Source of the DNA: Pyxicephalus adspersus
Taxonomy: Eukaryota; Chordata; Amphibia; Anura; Pyxicephalidae
Reading direction: 5' to 3'
Length of the DNA stretch: 64,000 nucleotides
Assembly: GCF_032062135.1 (NCBI RefSeq)
Contig: NC_092866.1
Location: forward strand, 24,484,304 to 24,548,303
Shown in pieces: positions 63,221-64,000 of this stretch. Position numbers and translations under genes: made by a program. The notes under the pieces are model-generated. The model ran no database searches, was not told where the DNA came from, and saw nothing but the letters and a program-made list of their open reading frames with translations. Numbering within the stretch: the first letter of the stretch is position 1; the number at the start of each line of letters is the position of its first letter.

Positions 63221-64000
63221 CTAACCATAGAAAAGAAAAAAAAACACATAAGAAAATATATTTATAAGCACTTTCCAGAACAATAGGTAACTTTAATTTC
63301 ATATTGAAAAAAAACGAGGTAGGAACATTTATTGAAACCATTATCCCAAGAAAATTTTGCTCAATATGGACATTGGAATCAAAATATAAACAGGGGCCAC
63401 TGTTTGTACAATTCCTGATCTAACTTTTCTACAAAAAAAAAAAAAAAAAAACATACGAAAGTACTAATTGGTTGCTGTTGGCATTTATTTATTCAATTTA
63501 GGAATCCAAGACTTTTATACAACCCCAGTTGAAAAACATGCTGGAAAAAAGGTTTCTCAAAGAAGTGCACACATACAAGATTATGTGTAACAAACCAACA
63601 TACTCAAACAAGTAACAACTCACAGAAGTCAGAGTTTCAGTTAACTCAGTTCTGGCATGCCTTACACTACAAATACAATTTTTTTTTCGAGCAGCTTGGT
63701 TCAACCACAACACAACTATTTAATTTCTTTAATGAAAAAACTACTTTTAATGGAGGTCCTTTTACTAGAGTTAGTTTATCATTCTATGTTTATGTTTAAC
63801 AGAGTAAACATAAAAAATAACAAAACAATTAAGTCCTATTTACTGTCTGCCAGTAAATGCCAGCACAGATGTATGACAGCAGTGCAAACCTTCTGCCAGC
63901 CCTTGTGTGCGGTTGCTGAGATGGGGACAGATCAAATGACTTGCAGATATAAATTGTAGACCTAATTTTTTTATTCTCAGAATTCATTCTACTGTAAGTG
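63221..64000. other. intron sequence of the rpgrip1-like gene
   Basis: Intronic by position, upstream (to the right) of exon a. It contains an A run at 63431-63450. I looked for another exon on the minus strand and saw none with convincing family similarity. Confidence 0.45.

Overview
This window looks like nuclear DNA from a vertebrate, most probably a frog. It is AT-rich and intron-rich, with no dense operon-like gene packing. It carries interspersed repeats typical of amphibian genomes: an L2-type LINE with an (ATT)n tail, a Tx1/L1-type LINE, Ty3/gypsy elements, piggyBac-type elements and TTAA-flanked MITEs, hAT MITEs with 8-bp target duplications, Tc1-type MITEs and several foldback elements. 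Assignment to a frog rests on the style of the repeats and on the one host gene, not on a database match.

The only host gene I can support is at the right end. Four exons on the minus strand (63034-63220, 61956-62040, 58826-58959 and 56874-56965) join with matching phases into 165 codons plus a stop. They encode the C-terminal RPGR-interacting C2-like domain of an RPGRIP1-family ciliary transition-zone protein, best read as rpgrip1l. The rest of the gene lies to the right of the window. Its introns hold a Tc1-type MITE, a palindromic MITE and an inverted pair of one repeat family.

Left to right: 561-936 is a hAT element. 1200-2880 is a 5'-truncated L2-type LINE whose reverse transcriptase frame is still open. 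4480-6145 is a dead piggyBac transposase copy. 8.0-11.2 kb holds MITEs. 13.83-17.78 kb is a truncated Ty3/gypsy retrotransposon with one LTR. 18.23-24.4 kb is a decayed Tx1/L1-type LINE carrying a CpG-rich MITE. 26.07-26.66 kb is a second copy of the same LTR standing alone. 26.8-27.25 kb is a foldback element. 29.9-31.8 kb is a nest of piggyBac-type and other MITEs. 34.5-35.1 kb is another foldback element. 36.4-37.1 kb holds an L2-type tail and a tRNA-derived SINE. 38.5 kb has a GATA microsatellite. 41.2-41.8 kb is an LTR followed by a tRNA-Pro-like primer site. 42.6-43.7 kb holds small LINE and mariner remnants. From about 43.8 to 55.7 kb the DNA has few recognisable repeats and no recognisable exon; it may be a regulatory landscape downstream of the ciliary gene.

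Most open frames in the window are chance frames or fragments of the elements above. I found no tRNA or rRNA gene, no CRISPR array, and nothing that amounts to a new multi-gene system. The most useful observations are the phased exon chain of the ciliary gene, the inverted repeat pair inside one of its introns, the related set of non-autonomous piggyBac-type elements, and the LTR with a tRNA-Pro-like primer site.
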